DNA of 64,000 nt from Pseudomonas sp. stari2 (GCF_040760005.1 NZ_CP099760.1:5708501-5772500); one strand, 5' to 3'; positions 16,822 through 25,758 are shown, counted from the first letter of the stretch. Notes: generated by a model not told the origin, from the sequence alone. Translations and numbers: made by a program.

Positions 16822-18138
16822 ATGGGCCCATGGCTCGATAGCGTGACCGGATGGCTGGCCGCCAACCCGCAGTGGCTGGCCGCTGCGGTATTCGTCGTGG
16901 CCTTTGTCGAGTGCCTGGCAATTGCCGGGATCATAGTACCCGGCACGGTGTTGCTGTTCGCCGTGGCGGCACTTGCCGGCAGCGGTGCGCTGTCACTGAG
17001 CGAGACCCTGCTGCTGGGCTTTCTCGGCGGGATTCTCGGCGACCTGGTGTCGTATTTTCTTGGCCGCCACTTCCATCAGAACATCCGGCGCCTGCCGGGA
17101 CTGCGCCATCACCCGGAGTGGATGGCCGGCGCGGAGACCTACTTCCAGCGCTACGGCATCGCCAGTCTGCTGGTCGGGCGGTTCATCGGTCCTCTGAGGC
17201 CGATGCTGCCGATGGTCGCCGGGATGTGCGACATGCCCTTCCCGCGCTTCGTTGCCGTCAGCCTGCTGGCGGCGGCGGGCTGGAGCATCGCCTACCTGCT
17301 GCCGGGCTGGGCCACCGGAGCGGCGATTCGTCTGCCATTGCCGGAAGGCTTCTGGCTGCAGGCCGGGATTGTCGCCGCCAGCATTGCGGTGATGGTCGGC
17401 CTGAGCGCCAACAGCAGCCTGCGCCGTCACCGCCGGGCGACAATCTGGATCAGCAGCATGAGCCTGTTGATCCTGATCGCGCTGTTCATCGGTTATCCGT
17501 ATCTGAGCGCGCTCGATCAGGGCGTCATGACCCTTGTGCAGGAGCACCGCAGTGCGGTGCTCGACGAGGTTGCGGTGGTCTTCACCCTGATCGGCGAATT
17601 CCGCAACATGCTGGTGTTCAGCATCCTGCTGACCGGCCTGTTGCTGCTGTGCCGCCAGTGGCGCCAGGCGATCTTCGCCGGCAGTACCCTGCTCGTCACC
17701 GCGCTGGCCAACACCGGGACCAAACTGTTTTTCGCCCGGGTACGCCCGGAAGTGCTGACAGACCCATTGACCAGTTACAGCATGCCCAGCGGACACGCGT
17801 CCGGATCGTTCGCGCTGTTCCTGACCCTGGCCGTGCTGGCCGGACGCGGGCAACCGCCAAGACTGCGCCTGACCTGGCTGTTGATCGGCTGCATACCGGC
17901 ACTGGCGATTGCCTTGTCACGGGTGTACCTGGGGGCACACTGGCCGACCGATGTGCTGGCCGGTGCGATGCTCGCCGCCTGTGTCTGCGCCGCGAGCCTG
18001 TGGCTGATTCAGCGCCGCTCACCCCTTGACGCGATGCCGCAGAAAGTCTGGTGGCTGGTGTTGCCGGCACTGGTCGCTCTGTTCGGTTTTTTTGTGTTGC
18101 GGCATTTGCCACACACTCTGTTGCGATATGCCTACTAA
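16822..18138 (+). CDS. DedA-PAP2 fusion membrane protein (probable undecaprenyl/lipid phosphatase)
   Basis: This 438-residue protein joins two membrane families. Residues 1 to about 200 are a DedA (SNARE-associated/VTT) domain, with FVECLAIAGIIVPGTVLLF, GGILGDLVSYFLGR and RFIGPLRPMLPMVAGMCDMP. Residues about 215 to 415 are a PAP2 phosphatase domain with the three motifs KLFFARVRPE, SMPSGHASGS and SRVYLGAHWPTDVLAG. DedA proteins recycle undecaprenyl phosphate by flipping it, and PAP2 enzymes dephosphorylate undecaprenyl pyrophosphate or other lipid phosphates, so a combined role in lipid-carrier recycling is plausible but inferred. The ATG at 16822 has GGAG 8 bases upstream; a GTG at 16813 is less likely. 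Confidence 0.9.
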   Translation: MGPWLDSVTGWLAANPQWLAAAVFVVAFVECLAIAGIIVPGTVLLFAVAALAGSGALSLSETLLLGFLGGILGDLVSYFLGRHFHQNIRRLPGLRHHPEWMAGAETYFQRYGIASLLVGRFIGPLRPMLPMVAGMCDMPFPRFVAVSLLAAAGWSIAYLLPGWATGAAIRLPLPEGFWLQAGIVAASIAVMVGLSANSSLRRHRRATIWISSMSLLILIALFIGYPYLSALDQGVMTLVQEHRSAVLDEVAVVFTLIGEFRNMLVFSILLTGLLLLCRQWRQAIFAGSTLLVTALANTGTKLFFARVRPEVLTDPLTSYSMPSGHASGSFALFLTLAVLAGRGQPPRLRLTWLLIGCIPALAIALSRVYLGAHWPTDVLAGAMLAACVCAASLWLIQRRSPLDAMPQKVWWLVLPALVALFGFFVLRHLPHTLLRYAY

Positions 18139-18277
18139 GGCTGCACTCAATACTCACCGGCGCGCGCCTCGACGGTAAGCGCCGGCAAACATCTGGCAAA
18201 GCAAAAGCTCATGAACAAGTCCGTGCCTCATGCCACATTCCGGCAGTTGCACCGCAAACGGACTTGTGAAAAGAGCA
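18139..18277 (+). promoter_or_regulatory. Leader of the toxin-like operon
   Basis: The 139 bases before the pore-protein gene become AT-richer towards the start codon than the flanking housekeeping genes. No clean -35/-10 pair, terminator or operator stands out. Confidence 0.3.
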
Positions 18278-21200
18278 ATGACTTTGAAGAATCAATCGAA
18301 CCATCTTTCCCGGGCTGGCCGACCACCAGCTCCGATCAAAATATCCGATCTGAATATCCAACCGGAGTCGCTCCTTCAGCCATCCGGCCAAAAACCCGGG
18401 CTTGCTGACCTGGACGTCCTGTTCGGCCCTTTGCGCATCGGCGAATTCAGTGTCAGTCGCCAGACGCTTCAAGCCTTGGGTTGTCGAATCAACGGGGAAG
18501 CCATATCGGCAACCACCACTTACTTTTCCGAACCCGACCAATCGTTCATCGATGCGCTGGAATTCGACGCGGTTCAGGTGCAACAGCGGATGAGAGCCGT
18601 TCCCTCACCGGAAAACCGGCAGATCCCGCCCCTTCTTTACGAAATCGTCACCCATCGCTCACCCGATGCCGCACCGCTCATGCGCGAAATGCCCACAGGT
18701 GAGTTCGCCGATGCCATGGGCAAGATCAACCATTTACTGAACGCCACCCAACGCCTCGACATTCGTCGAGACCCTTTGCCCGAGAGCTTGCCGGACTGGG
18801 TCGACAAAACCAAAAGCCGCGGAATGGCCAGCATGGGCGTCGGGATGCAGGCGTACGGACTCTACAGCGCGTACATCGGTGCCATCGACGCTCTGGAGAA
18901 AGGCGACACGGTCGAAGCGTTGATCAACGTTGGCGGTAGCGTCGCGGAAATCACCTCATTGGGTGTCGAGTACGCGCTGAACAAAAGCGGTGAACAAATG
19001 ATCCGCCAGGGATCAATGGCCTTCGAACAATTCGGCAAGACCTCCATGGGCAAATGGCTGTGTCGGGGGGCCGGACTGATCGCCAGCGTGCTGACCCTAC
19101 CCTTCGATATCTACACCGCCATCAAGTCCTTCAACGATGCCGCCAAGGCTCAGGGCAAGGAAGCACAGGATCTGTATGTCACCGGTGGGCTGAGTGTATT
19201 CAGCGGTGTGCTGTCGTTGGCTCTTGGCTGCGCAGCTTTGGCGGGCTTTCAGGCAGCAGGTCCGGTAGGCATCGCCGCCGCCGCGATCATGATTGTCGGG
19301 GTGAAAATCTATGGCGCCGTGCGGGCGGTCGACGACATCAACGATTACATCGAGCTCACAGTGAACGAACGCTGGCGTGCCGGCTGGTTCGCGTTCACCG
19401 GGCAGGACCAGGACAAGGCATTGATGGATCGCTACCTGATCGCCAAAACCACCGCTGACTACGCCAAAGCCCTGAAGACCCGTAGCCTCGACTGGCTGAA
19501 CAATGAATTCAAGGAAACGGTCGACGCCATCGTGAATGGCCGGTTCGAGGTGGCGCTGCAACCCACTCGCCTCTATCGCTACCAGTGGGACGAAGCCCGT
19601 GGCGAATCGCAGTACGTTACCGAGAACCGGCCGGTCATCTCCGACACCGATGATGTTTATGATGCAAGACACGGGCTGCCCGCCTCGGACTCCATTGTCA
19701 CCAAGGCAACAAGCGATCCGGCCAAAGGTGTTTTCTGGAGTCTTGGCGGTGGCAATGACAACGTCCAGGGCGTAGAAAACAAAGCCAACTTCTTCAGCTA
19801 TGGAGCTGGCAAGAAAGTCCTGCACGGCGGTGAAAAGGACGACTCTTTCCTCTTTCAATCGGCGTCCGAAACGCTCTCATCCGATCCGGTCAATATCAGT
19901 GAGCTGTCCGGAGGGGACGGCATCGATCTGTTATGGCTGCAAGGTACGCACAAGCATCTTGATCATATCCCGAACCCACCACGCCACCTCGGCTACGACA
20001 TTGATCTGAAAAGCGGAAAGCTGGCGCTACGCCCAGTGAGTCCGGGACTTGAACCGGTACAGCATTCAACGATCAAGTCTATCGAAAGGGTCGAAACACT
20101 TGCCGGCGCAGCCAATCGCGTCACTGGTTCCGATCAGTCGGACATCATTGCCGCCAACGGAGATGACCGTGTGGATGCCGGGGCCGGGGACGACCGGATT
20201 TCCGTTCGAGGACTGCACTGCACTGTCGACGGCGGCAGTGGCAGCGATACCTACTTCCTCGATCCGATGAGCCTTGAGGTTTCCATCACCGAGGACGGAC
20301 AGGAATCAAGCACGGTCTATCTCGGCGTACCGCTCGAAGCCATCCAGCGCTGGTACATCCGTCGCAACACTCTGGTGATCGATTCACTGCGCGACGATGA
20401 CCCAAGATCGCCGAAGCGCGAACTGGCACTTGAGGCGGTTTACCGGAACGTTGAAGGCAAACGCCTGCTACAGAATGACAAATGGGTGTTCATTACCCAG
20501 GACGGTTTCCACTTGCAGCCTGCCTGGCCTGCCGAAATCATGGAACCGGGCGACCTGCCTGTCAGCGTCACCATCCTCACTGCGGGCATACCCAAGGCGT
20601 CTCCGGTGCAGATAAGCGATCTTCCACACGTGCTCTCGGCTCGACCACACTCCCATTATTTCGTTTCCCGCCAGACCCGTCGTCCAGCCCTGATTGCCCC
20701 GACAGACGGGCTCCCTTCACACAGCACCGTGTACGTCGACTTTGACAGCAGCGAAATTGTGGCCGTCAAAGCCACTTATGTCGTGACCATCACAGAGACG
20801 GGGGCGTTCACATACCTCAATTACGACAATGCCTACTTCACCCTCACCTTCTCTCAGGGTTCCCGGCTCTCGCTGCATGAAAACGTGATCGCGAACAGAG
20901 GCCGAAAGAGCGACATGGGCGCCGGCAACATGGCTGCAGGATGGGCAATGAATCACCCCCTGACCCTGGTGATGCGTGACGGTGTTTCCTACCATCTGGA
21001 CTACCCCCGAAACAACTATCTGGAGGATGCGCAGAATCCGGGCTACCGGATCGTCGAAAGTCGTGCCTCACTGCGTAAGCGGGCGGGCCGATACCTGTTC
21101 GTCAGACCATCTGTCAGCAAACGCACCTTGAAGAATACGTCGCAACGGGTCGATTTTCTGGCAAGCGAGCACAACGCAACCTATTGGCTGGAAGGGCGAT

Positions 21201-21721
21201 CAACGACGTATGAATTGTTTCCGACCAGCAATCTGTCCATCCGACTGTCCACCGCCGAAGCTGACGCCAGAATTTCCGGTTCGTCCACCTGGCTCATTCA
21301 TACCCACCTGCTCCAGGAAAAAATCACCCGCAGGGACCTCTCCATCAAGGACGACCTGCTGAAAATCGGCAGCGTTCACGTCCACCTGCCGGACAGCAAT
21401 GATCCACAACTTCCACTGGAAACCGTCGAAGTGGTGGTGTCCTCGGGGAACCGTTACCGGATCAATACCCTGTTTGAGGTGATCGGTCTTTTTGCTGTCG
21501 ATGCCCGAGCCTATTCAACAGTTGCGGCGCTGATACAAGACGTCAGCGATCACCAACAGCGCGACGAGCTTGAAAATATCGACGTGCGGGTTCACCACAT
21601 TCATCTGCGCGATGCCGCTCCCGGCAGGATTATCTACAACGTCGACAGTAATAGTTGGAGAGTCGAAAACGACCCGTCCCGTTCGATATCGGTCGAACAC
21701 CTGAACATCGTCAAGGAATGA
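18278..21721 (+). CDS. Large Tcd-like pore-forming protein with RTX-type calcium-binding repeats
   Basis: From the ATG at 18278 the product is about 1147 residues. I do not recognise a named gene. Residues about 186-380 look like the TcdA/TcdB pore-forming (translocation) domain: a helical stretch, then GAGLIASVLTLPFDIYTA near 265, then a long hydrophobic Gly/Ala-rich hairpin at about 301-348 ending in a conserved-looking DDINDYIELTVNERWRAGWFAF. C-terminal to this are RTX-like nonapeptide pieces: SLGGGNDNV near 488, HGGEKDDSF near 516, GGDGIDLLW near 544 and a cluster NGDDRVDAGAGDDRI and DGGSGSDTY at about 615-665. The last 480 residues are beta-rich and unassigned. There is no signal peptide. 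The start has AAGAG just upstream; an ATG at 18230 is possible but lacks a ribosome-binding site. Four bases separate its stop from the next gene. Confidence 0.75.
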   Translation: MTLKNQSNHLSRAGRPPAPIKISDLNIQPESLLQPSGQKPGLADLDVLFGPLRIGEFSVSRQTLQALGCRINGEAISATTTYFSEPDQSFIDALEFDAVQVQQRMRAVPSPENRQIPPLLYEIVTHRSPDAAPLMREMPTGEFADAMGKINHLLNATQRLDIRRDPLPESLPDWVDKTKSRGMASMGVGMQAYGLYSAYIGAIDALEKGDTVEALINVGGSVAEITSLGVEYALNKSGEQMIRQGSMAFEQFGKTSMGKWLCRGAGLIASVLTLPFDIYTAIKSFNDAAKAQGKEAQDLYVTGGLSVFSGVLSLALGCAALAGFQAAGPVGIAAAAIMIVGVKIYGAVRAVDDINDYIELTVNERWRAGWFAFTGQDQDKALMDRYLIAKTTADYAKALKTRSLDWLNNEFKETVDAIVNGRFEVALQPTRLYRYQWDEARGESQYVTENRPVISDTDDVYDARHGLPASDSIVTKATSDPAKGVFWSLGGGNDNVQGVENKANFFSYGAGKKVLHGGEKDDSFLFQSASETLSSDPVNISELSGGDGIDLLWLQGTHKHLDHIPNPPRHLGYDIDLKSGKLALRPVSPGLEPVQHSTIKSIERVETLAGAANRVTGSDQSDIIAANGDDRVDAGAGDDRISVRGLHCTVDGGSGSDTYFLDPMSLEVSITEDGQESSTVYLGVPLEAIQRWYIRRNTLVIDSLRDDDPRSPKRELALEAVYRNVEGKRLLQNDKWVFITQDGFHLQPAWPAEIMEPGDLPVSVTILTAGIPKASPVQISDLPHVLSARPHSHYFVSRQTRRPALIAPTDGLPSHSTVYVDFDSSEIVAVKATYVVTITETGAFTYLNYDNAYFTLTFSQGSRLSLHENVIANRGRKSDMGAGNMAAGWAMNHPLTLVMRDGVSYHLDYPRNNYLEDAQNPGYRIVESRASLRKRAGRYLFVRPSVSKRTLKNTSQRVDFLASEHNATYWLEGRSTTYELFPTSNLSIRLSTAEADARISGSSTWLIHTHLLQEKITRRDLSIKDDLLKIGSVHVHLPDSNDPQLPLETVEVVVSSGNRYRINTLFEVIGLFAVDARAYSTVAALIQDVSDHQQRDELENIDVRVHHIHLRDAAPGRIIYNVDSNSWRVENDPSRSISVEHLNIVKE

Positions 21722-21725
21722 CGCC

Positions 21726-23417
21726 ATGCGCCCCAAAAATCCCTCGCTGCCAACCCCGTCCAGAATCAATACATCCGCCGATCCGTTGGCTCATCCCCCG
21801 CGACTGCGACCACAGGTCCAGCCCCCACCGTTACATCACTCACTTTCAGGCAATCGAACCTCGGGCCATGACCAGCCACCCACGGCGATTCCTGGGCCCT
21901 CAAGAATCGAAGTCTCGGACTTGCCAGACCTGTCGCAAGATTCGGCAACCACTTTGAACAGCTACGTGTTGAGCCCCGGATTGCTGCGCAACATGCAAGC
22001 GGCCAATGAAGAAGGTCTGCGCTTTGTAGTTGGACGCAAATTTGTCGATGTAAAAGGCATCGGAACCGTGCATGTGGAGTTCGACACGAATCTGGGCACC
22101 TATCGTGCAACGGATCTGTACAAAAAACTTACCCCGGGACCCGCGCTATACAGGAATGTCGGAGAGATGACATGGAGTCCGGCCCGACAGGCCGACTCGG
22201 GCAGCCCGGGTAAACGACCACTTGCTGGAGATGAGCAAAGGACAGAAGCCACACCGGCCAAACAGCAGCGTGTCACATCGATGCCAGCACAACTGAAAGC
22301 CGCCACATCCGAATTGCTGGGTGTACATTTCGCACAGCTGTATCCGCAAATGAATCACGGTGAACGGGTCATGGAGTTGCGTTCTTACAACCTGTCGCCC
22401 CTTCAACACGTCCGGCTGCGCGACGATCTGATCGCCCATCCGTCAGCGCTTCCAGAATGGGTCGTGCAGCACAAGGCACGGTCCTTGAACACTGACGACT
22501 CTGCACGCTACGACGCATTGCATCAGGAAATAGAACCGCTGCTCCTGCCACTTAGAAACGGCAAGCTGCTGCTCAGTCATCTGGGAGACTATGGTGGTTT
22601 CAGCGAAAGTATCAGCCGCGATTTCCTCGATGGATTCCTTGCGAAACTGGGTTACTTGCGCAACGGCAGTGACTGCTTGTACCGGACAGACTTCCCGGCG
22701 CTGTTCAGGGCTGATGAACGAACCCCCTTCGAGTTCTACAACGATGGCCGGATGTTGCCACGGCTGAAACATCCTCGTGGAGCGACGACCGAGAAACCGA
22801 TCAGTGCAACCGTCAGCCTCAAGCTGGTCCATGAATACGCCGGTAGAGGCACCGACTCACCCGATCCGGAATACCTGCGCTACAACAACCAGAAAAACAA
22901 ATATCCCGGGCGCAAGCCTGGAGAGTCGGACAACGAATCGGGGGAGTCCGACAACGACTGGTCTGATGCATCGGACGTGGAGCTGGATTCCGAACGTAAT
23001 TACGAAACCATGCGGCACGCTCAGCAGGTCATATTCACCTACGTCATCGACACGCGAAAAATGGAGGTGGTCCTGGGAGAGGAGAATCACCTTCTCAACA
23101 ACGCTGCCAGAAAAAACGGCGCGTGGTTTCCCGAAGATGAAATCGAGGCGCTGATATCGACTTCGAAACGAGGAATAGAAGCGGAGCGCCTATGGATGCT
23201 CGACTCTACCTTCACTCGCGCCGCGAAAGTCGAAGACATCGCCGAGCAAGCGGATTACGACTCGCGAATTCACATTGAGGAACGCACGCACCAAGGCGTC
23301 AATAACCGACATCAATATGACGCCCTGATCGACAAGGTTGCCCAGGCCGGCAAGCCGGTGCTGACCCTGAACAAGGGTAAAGAGTGGTTCGCCAACGACA
23401 TCGTCTGGCCCGAATAA
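21726..23417 (+). CDS. Putative ADP-ribosyltransferase toxin (cholera/pertussis/scabin type)
   Basis: The protein is 563 residues. Residues 1-60 are proline-rich and disordered-looking. A small domain of about 90-150 (GLRFVVGRKFVDV...GTYRA...PGPALYR) is shared with the paralogue at 28507. Residues about 210-320 are helical. From about 326 the sequence follows the R-S-E class of ADP-ribosyltransferases: R328-A-D-x-R-x-P and, exactly 18 residues on, the M-L-P-R346 arginine, as in cholera toxin A (R7, R25); then I-S360-A-T-V-S-L-K like the STS motif; then QVIFTYVIDT; then P-E-D-E472-I-E474 as the E-x-E catalytic pair. An acidic, low-complexity insert (about 397-425) separates the STS and ExE elements. 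AAGGA lies 8 bases before the ATG. It is the second gene of an operon with the pore-like protein. The target is unknown; no immunity gene is visible. Confidence 0.78.
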   Translation: MRPKNPSLPTPSRINTSADPLAHPPRLRPQVQPPPLHHSLSGNRTSGHDQPPTAIPGPSRIEVSDLPDLSQDSATTLNSYVLSPGLLRNMQAANEEGLRFVVGRKFVDVKGIGTVHVEFDTNLGTYRATDLYKKLTPGPALYRNVGEMTWSPARQADSGSPGKRPLAGDEQRTEATPAKQQRVTSMPAQLKAATSELLGVHFAQLYPQMNHGERVMELRSYNLSPLQHVRLRDDLIAHPSALPEWVVQHKARSLNTDDSARYDALHQEIEPLLLPLRNGKLLLSHLGDYGGFSESISRDFLDGFLAKLGYLRNGSDCLYRTDFPALFRADERTPFEFYNDGRMLPRLKHPRGATTEKPISATVSLKLVHEYAGRGTDSPDPEYLRYNNQKNKYPGRKPGESDNESGESDNDWSDASDVELDSERNYETMRHAQQVIFTYVIDTRKMEVVLGEENHLLNNAARKNGAWFPEDEIEALISTSKRGIEAERLWMLDSTFTRAAKVEDIAEQADYDSRIHIEERTHQGVNNRHQYDALIDKVAQAGKPVLTLNKGKEWFANDIVWPE

Positions 23418-23429
23418 CCTGAACGCGCC

Positions 23430-24020
23430 CTAAGCGAACAACTCGCCCTGCAATTCATCAAGCAGCGCCTGGATCGCGTCCAGTCGCTGCTGCGGATCAT
23501 CGAGTTGCAGCAGGTCGATCTTGTCTTCCTCGGCGAACGGCAGCAGATAGGCCAACTGATTAGCCAATGACTGCTGGCCCGCCGCCTCGATGCCCATGTT
23601 CAGCGCCTCGACCATCGGGTGTTCGGCGAGGGCCTTGAGCAACGCCACCAGATCGGCGTCTTCATCCTGCAACGGTTGTTCAGGTTCGTCGTCCAGCCAC
23701 TCGACCTCGGCGACGATCAGTTGATCGCGCTGCACGTCGGTGTGTTGCACGATGAAGCGGCGCCCGCCCTGCACGCGGATGCCCAGCAATCCGTTGTCCT
23801 GCTGCTGGAAATCGGTGATCCGCGCTTCGCAGCCGACCATGGCGAATCCTTCCGGCGCGACGCCGACTTCGCTGCCTTCAAGGATGCACACCACACCGAA
23901 TCCGCCGCCCTGTTTCATGCAGCGGCCGATCATGTCCAGATAGCGCGCTTCGAAGATCTGCAAATCCAGATTGCAACCGGGAAACAGTACCGTGTTCAGC
24001 GGAAAAAGCGGCAGACTCAT
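23430..24020 (-). CDS. LON peptidase substrate-binding domain protein
   Basis: A 196-residue stand-alone Lon-N (PUA-like) domain protein: MSLPLFPLNTVLFPGCNLDLQIFEARYLDM, followed by GGGFGVVCILEGSEVG. These proteins resemble the substrate-recognition domain of Lon but have no ATPase or protease part; the function is not established. The ATG at 24020 is preferred over that at 24026 because AAGGA lies 7 bases before it and only 1 base before the other. It faces the ADP-ribosyltransferase gene, with 12 bases between the two stops and no terminator. Confidence 0.88.
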   Translation of the reverse strand: MSLPLFPLNTVLFPGCNLDLQIFEARYLDMIGRCMKQGGGFGVVCILEGSEVGVAPEGFAMVGCEARITDFQQQDNGLLGIRVQGGRRFIVQHTDVQRDQLIVAEVEWLDDEPEQPLQDEDADLVALLKALAEHPMVEALNMGIEAAGQQSLANQLAYLLPFAEEDKIDLLQLDDPQQRLDAIQALLDELQGELFA

Positions 24021-24030
24021 AGACATTTCC

Positions 24031-24747
24031 TTACACCACCATCGACAACGCCAACGGCAGGAACACCGCCGTGGCCACGCCCATCAGACTCATCGCCAGT
24101 GCCGCGAAGGCACCGCACTCATCGCTTTCCTGCAACGCCACCGACGTGCCGACCGCATGCGCCGTCATGCCCAGCGCCATGCCCCGCGCCTCCGGGCTGT
24201 GCACACCCAGACGGTTCAGCAGCGCCGGGCCGAAGATCGCACCGATTACCCCGGTGATCAACACGAACACCGCCGCCAGCGCCGCGACGCCACCGATCTG
24301 CTCGGCCACCAGCATGGCGATCGGCGAGGTCACTGACTTCGGTGCCATGGTCATCAGGATCATGTGATCGGCACCGAACCACCAGCCCAGCGCCACGCCC
24401 ATGCCCGTGGCGACCACCCCGCCTATCACCAGCGTAGTAAAAATCGGCCAGAACAACTGGCGGATGCGCCGCAGATTCAGATACAGCGGCACGGCCAGTG
24501 CCACGGTCGCCGGGCCCAGCAGAATGCTGAGGATCTCAGTGCTCTTGCGGTACTCGACGTAAGTCAGGCCGCACCCCACCAGCACGCCGATCACCAGCAG
24601 CATGGAGACCAGCACCGGTTGCAGGAAGATCCAGCGGGTTTTCTCGAAGGCCGCCAGCACCAGTTGATAGGCGCCCAGGGTGATGCCGATGCCGAACAGC
24701 GGATGGTGAATCACCGACGCCCAGGCGCCGTGCCAGTCGAACAGCAT
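24031..24747 (-). CDS. LrgB/CidB family membrane protein
   Basis: A 238-residue protein with six to seven predicted membrane helices. LrgB-family blocks are LGAYQLVLAAFEKTRW, LLGPATVALAVPLYLN, MAPKSVTSPIAM and HAVGTSVALQESDECGAFAALAM. In Gram-positive bacteria LrgAB and CidAB act in holin-like control of murein hydrolases and in pyruvate uptake; in E. coli the equivalents are YohJK. The start overlaps the upstream lrgA-like stop by one base (TGATG), so the two are translated together. Confidence 0.9.
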   Translation of the reverse strand: MLFDWHGAWASVIHHPLFGIGITLGAYQLVLAAFEKTRWIFLQPVLVSMLLVIGVLVGCGLTYVEYRKSTEILSILLGPATVALAVPLYLNLRRIRQLFWPIFTTLVIGGVVATGMGVALGWWFGADHMILMTMAPKSVTSPIAMLVAEQIGGVAALAAVFVLITGVIGAIFGPALLNRLGVHSPEARGMALGMTAHAVGTSVALQESDECGAFAALAMSLMGVATAVFLPLALSMVV

Positions 24748-25109
24748 CAGGATTCCTCCGAATGCGGCGCATGACGCTTGACCAGCCGCTGCATCAGCAC
24801 GCCGGCGAAGGCCATGGACAGAATCAGCGAGACCACCAGCGCACCGACAATGGCCCAGAAATCCGCGGCAATCGCCGTGGCGTAAACCATCACGCCCACC
24901 GCCGGCGGCACCAGCAGCAAAGGCAGATAACGCAACAGACTGCCGGCAGCCAGGTTCAGCGGCTCGCCGACTTCACCGCGCACGATCAGGAACGCCAGCA
25001 ACAGCAGCAGGCCGATGATCGGCCCCGGCAGCACCGGCAACAGCAAATGATTGAGGGCCGTGCCGAGCAATTGAAACAGCACCAGCATGGTCAGGCCGCG
25101 TAGCAACAT
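24747..25109 (-). CDS. CidA/LrgA family holin-like protein
   Basis: A 120-residue, four-helix membrane protein: MLLRGLTMLVLFQLLGTALNHLLLPVLPGPIIGLLLLLAFLI, then LLLVPPAVGVMVYA. This is the small partner of the LrgB-like protein in an LrgAB/CidAB (YohJK) system, with a suggested role in membrane permeability, overflow metabolism or cell lysis. A GGAG lies 7 bases before the ATG at 25109. The pair probably forms a bicistronic unit read from a promoter in the 25110-25200 region. Confidence 0.9.
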   Translation of the reverse strand: MLLRGLTMLVLFQLLGTALNHLLLPVLPGPIIGLLLLLAFLIVRGEVGEPLNLAAGSLLRYLPLLLVPPAVGVMVYATAIAADFWAIVGALVVSLILSMAFAGVLMQRLVKRHAPHSEES

Positions 25110-25302
25110 CCGTCATCTCCGTCCGACATCCCGCCAAGCACGGGCCCGGCATTATAAGCACGCCTGCGCTATGGATCGGCATTCGCCAAAAGCATGGTCG
25201 GTTGACCTGAGCAAATCGCCATGATGATCTACAGTGGTTCGCAGGGCGGTCAAATCCCCCACCTGAAAAACTATAAAACCGATGAACCCAAGGAGAGTCT
25301 CA

Positions 25303-25758
25303 ATGCCCTATGTTCCAGTTGCAGAGCTCAAAGATTATGTCGGCAAGGAACTCGGACGTTCCGAATGGCTCACCATCGATCAGGAGCGCATCAACCTGTT
25401 CGCCGAAGCCACCGGGGATTATCAGTTCATCCATGTCGACCCGGTCAAAGCCGCGCAAACGCCATTTGGCAGCACCATTGCACACGGTTTCCTGTCGTTG
25501 TCGCTGATACCAAAACTGATGGAAGACATCCTGATCCTGCCGCAAGGCGTGAAGATGGTGGTCAACTACGGACTGGACAGCGTGCGTTTCATTCAGCCGG
25601 TCAAGGTCAACTCCAAGGTCCGGCTCAAGGTCGATCTCGGTGAAGTGACCGAGAAAAAACCTGGCCAGTGGCTGCTCAAAGCCACCGCCACCCTGGAGAT
25701 CGAAGGCTCGGACAAACCGGCCTACATCGCCGAACCGCTGTCGCTCTGCTTCGTTTGA
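25303..25758 (+). CDS. MaoC-family dehydratase (enoyl-CoA hydratase type)
   Basis: A 151-residue hot-dog fold protein predicted to hydrate trans-2-enoyl-CoA to (R)-3-hydroxyacyl-CoA. The catalytic hydratase-2 motif is seen in FAEATGDYQFIHVDPVKAAQTPFGSTIAHGFLSLSL, with the Asp and His of the active site. The ATG at 25303 has a strong AAGGAG 7 bases before it, which rules out the upstream ATG at 25282. A TATAAA box lies about 26 bases before the start and may be a -10 element. It may feed 3-hydroxyacyl-CoA to polyhydroxyalkanoate synthesis, but nothing else in the window is from that pathway. Confidence 0.9.
   Translation: MPYVPVAELKDYVGKELGRSEWLTIDQERINLFAEATGDYQFIHVDPVKAAQTPFGSTIAHGFLSLSLIPKLMEDILILPQGVKMVVNYGLDSVRFIQPVKVNSKVRLKVDLGEVTEKKPGQWLLKATATLEIEGSDKPAYIAEPLSLCFV

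Noticed and set aside
22683..22700. Arg320 (L-Y-R-T-D) of the transferase as the catalytic Arg
   Set aside because: It looks like the start of cholera toxin (L-Y-R-A-D), but the following residues and the 18-residue spacing to the second Arg fit R328 much better. It is kept as an alternative to test, also for R630 of the paralogue.
18278..23417. Type I secretion or insecticidal Tc/FitD cluster
   Set aside because: RTX-like repeats raised the idea, but the repeats are few and central, not C-terminal, and no ABC exporter, membrane-fusion protein, Tc or fit regulator gene is near.
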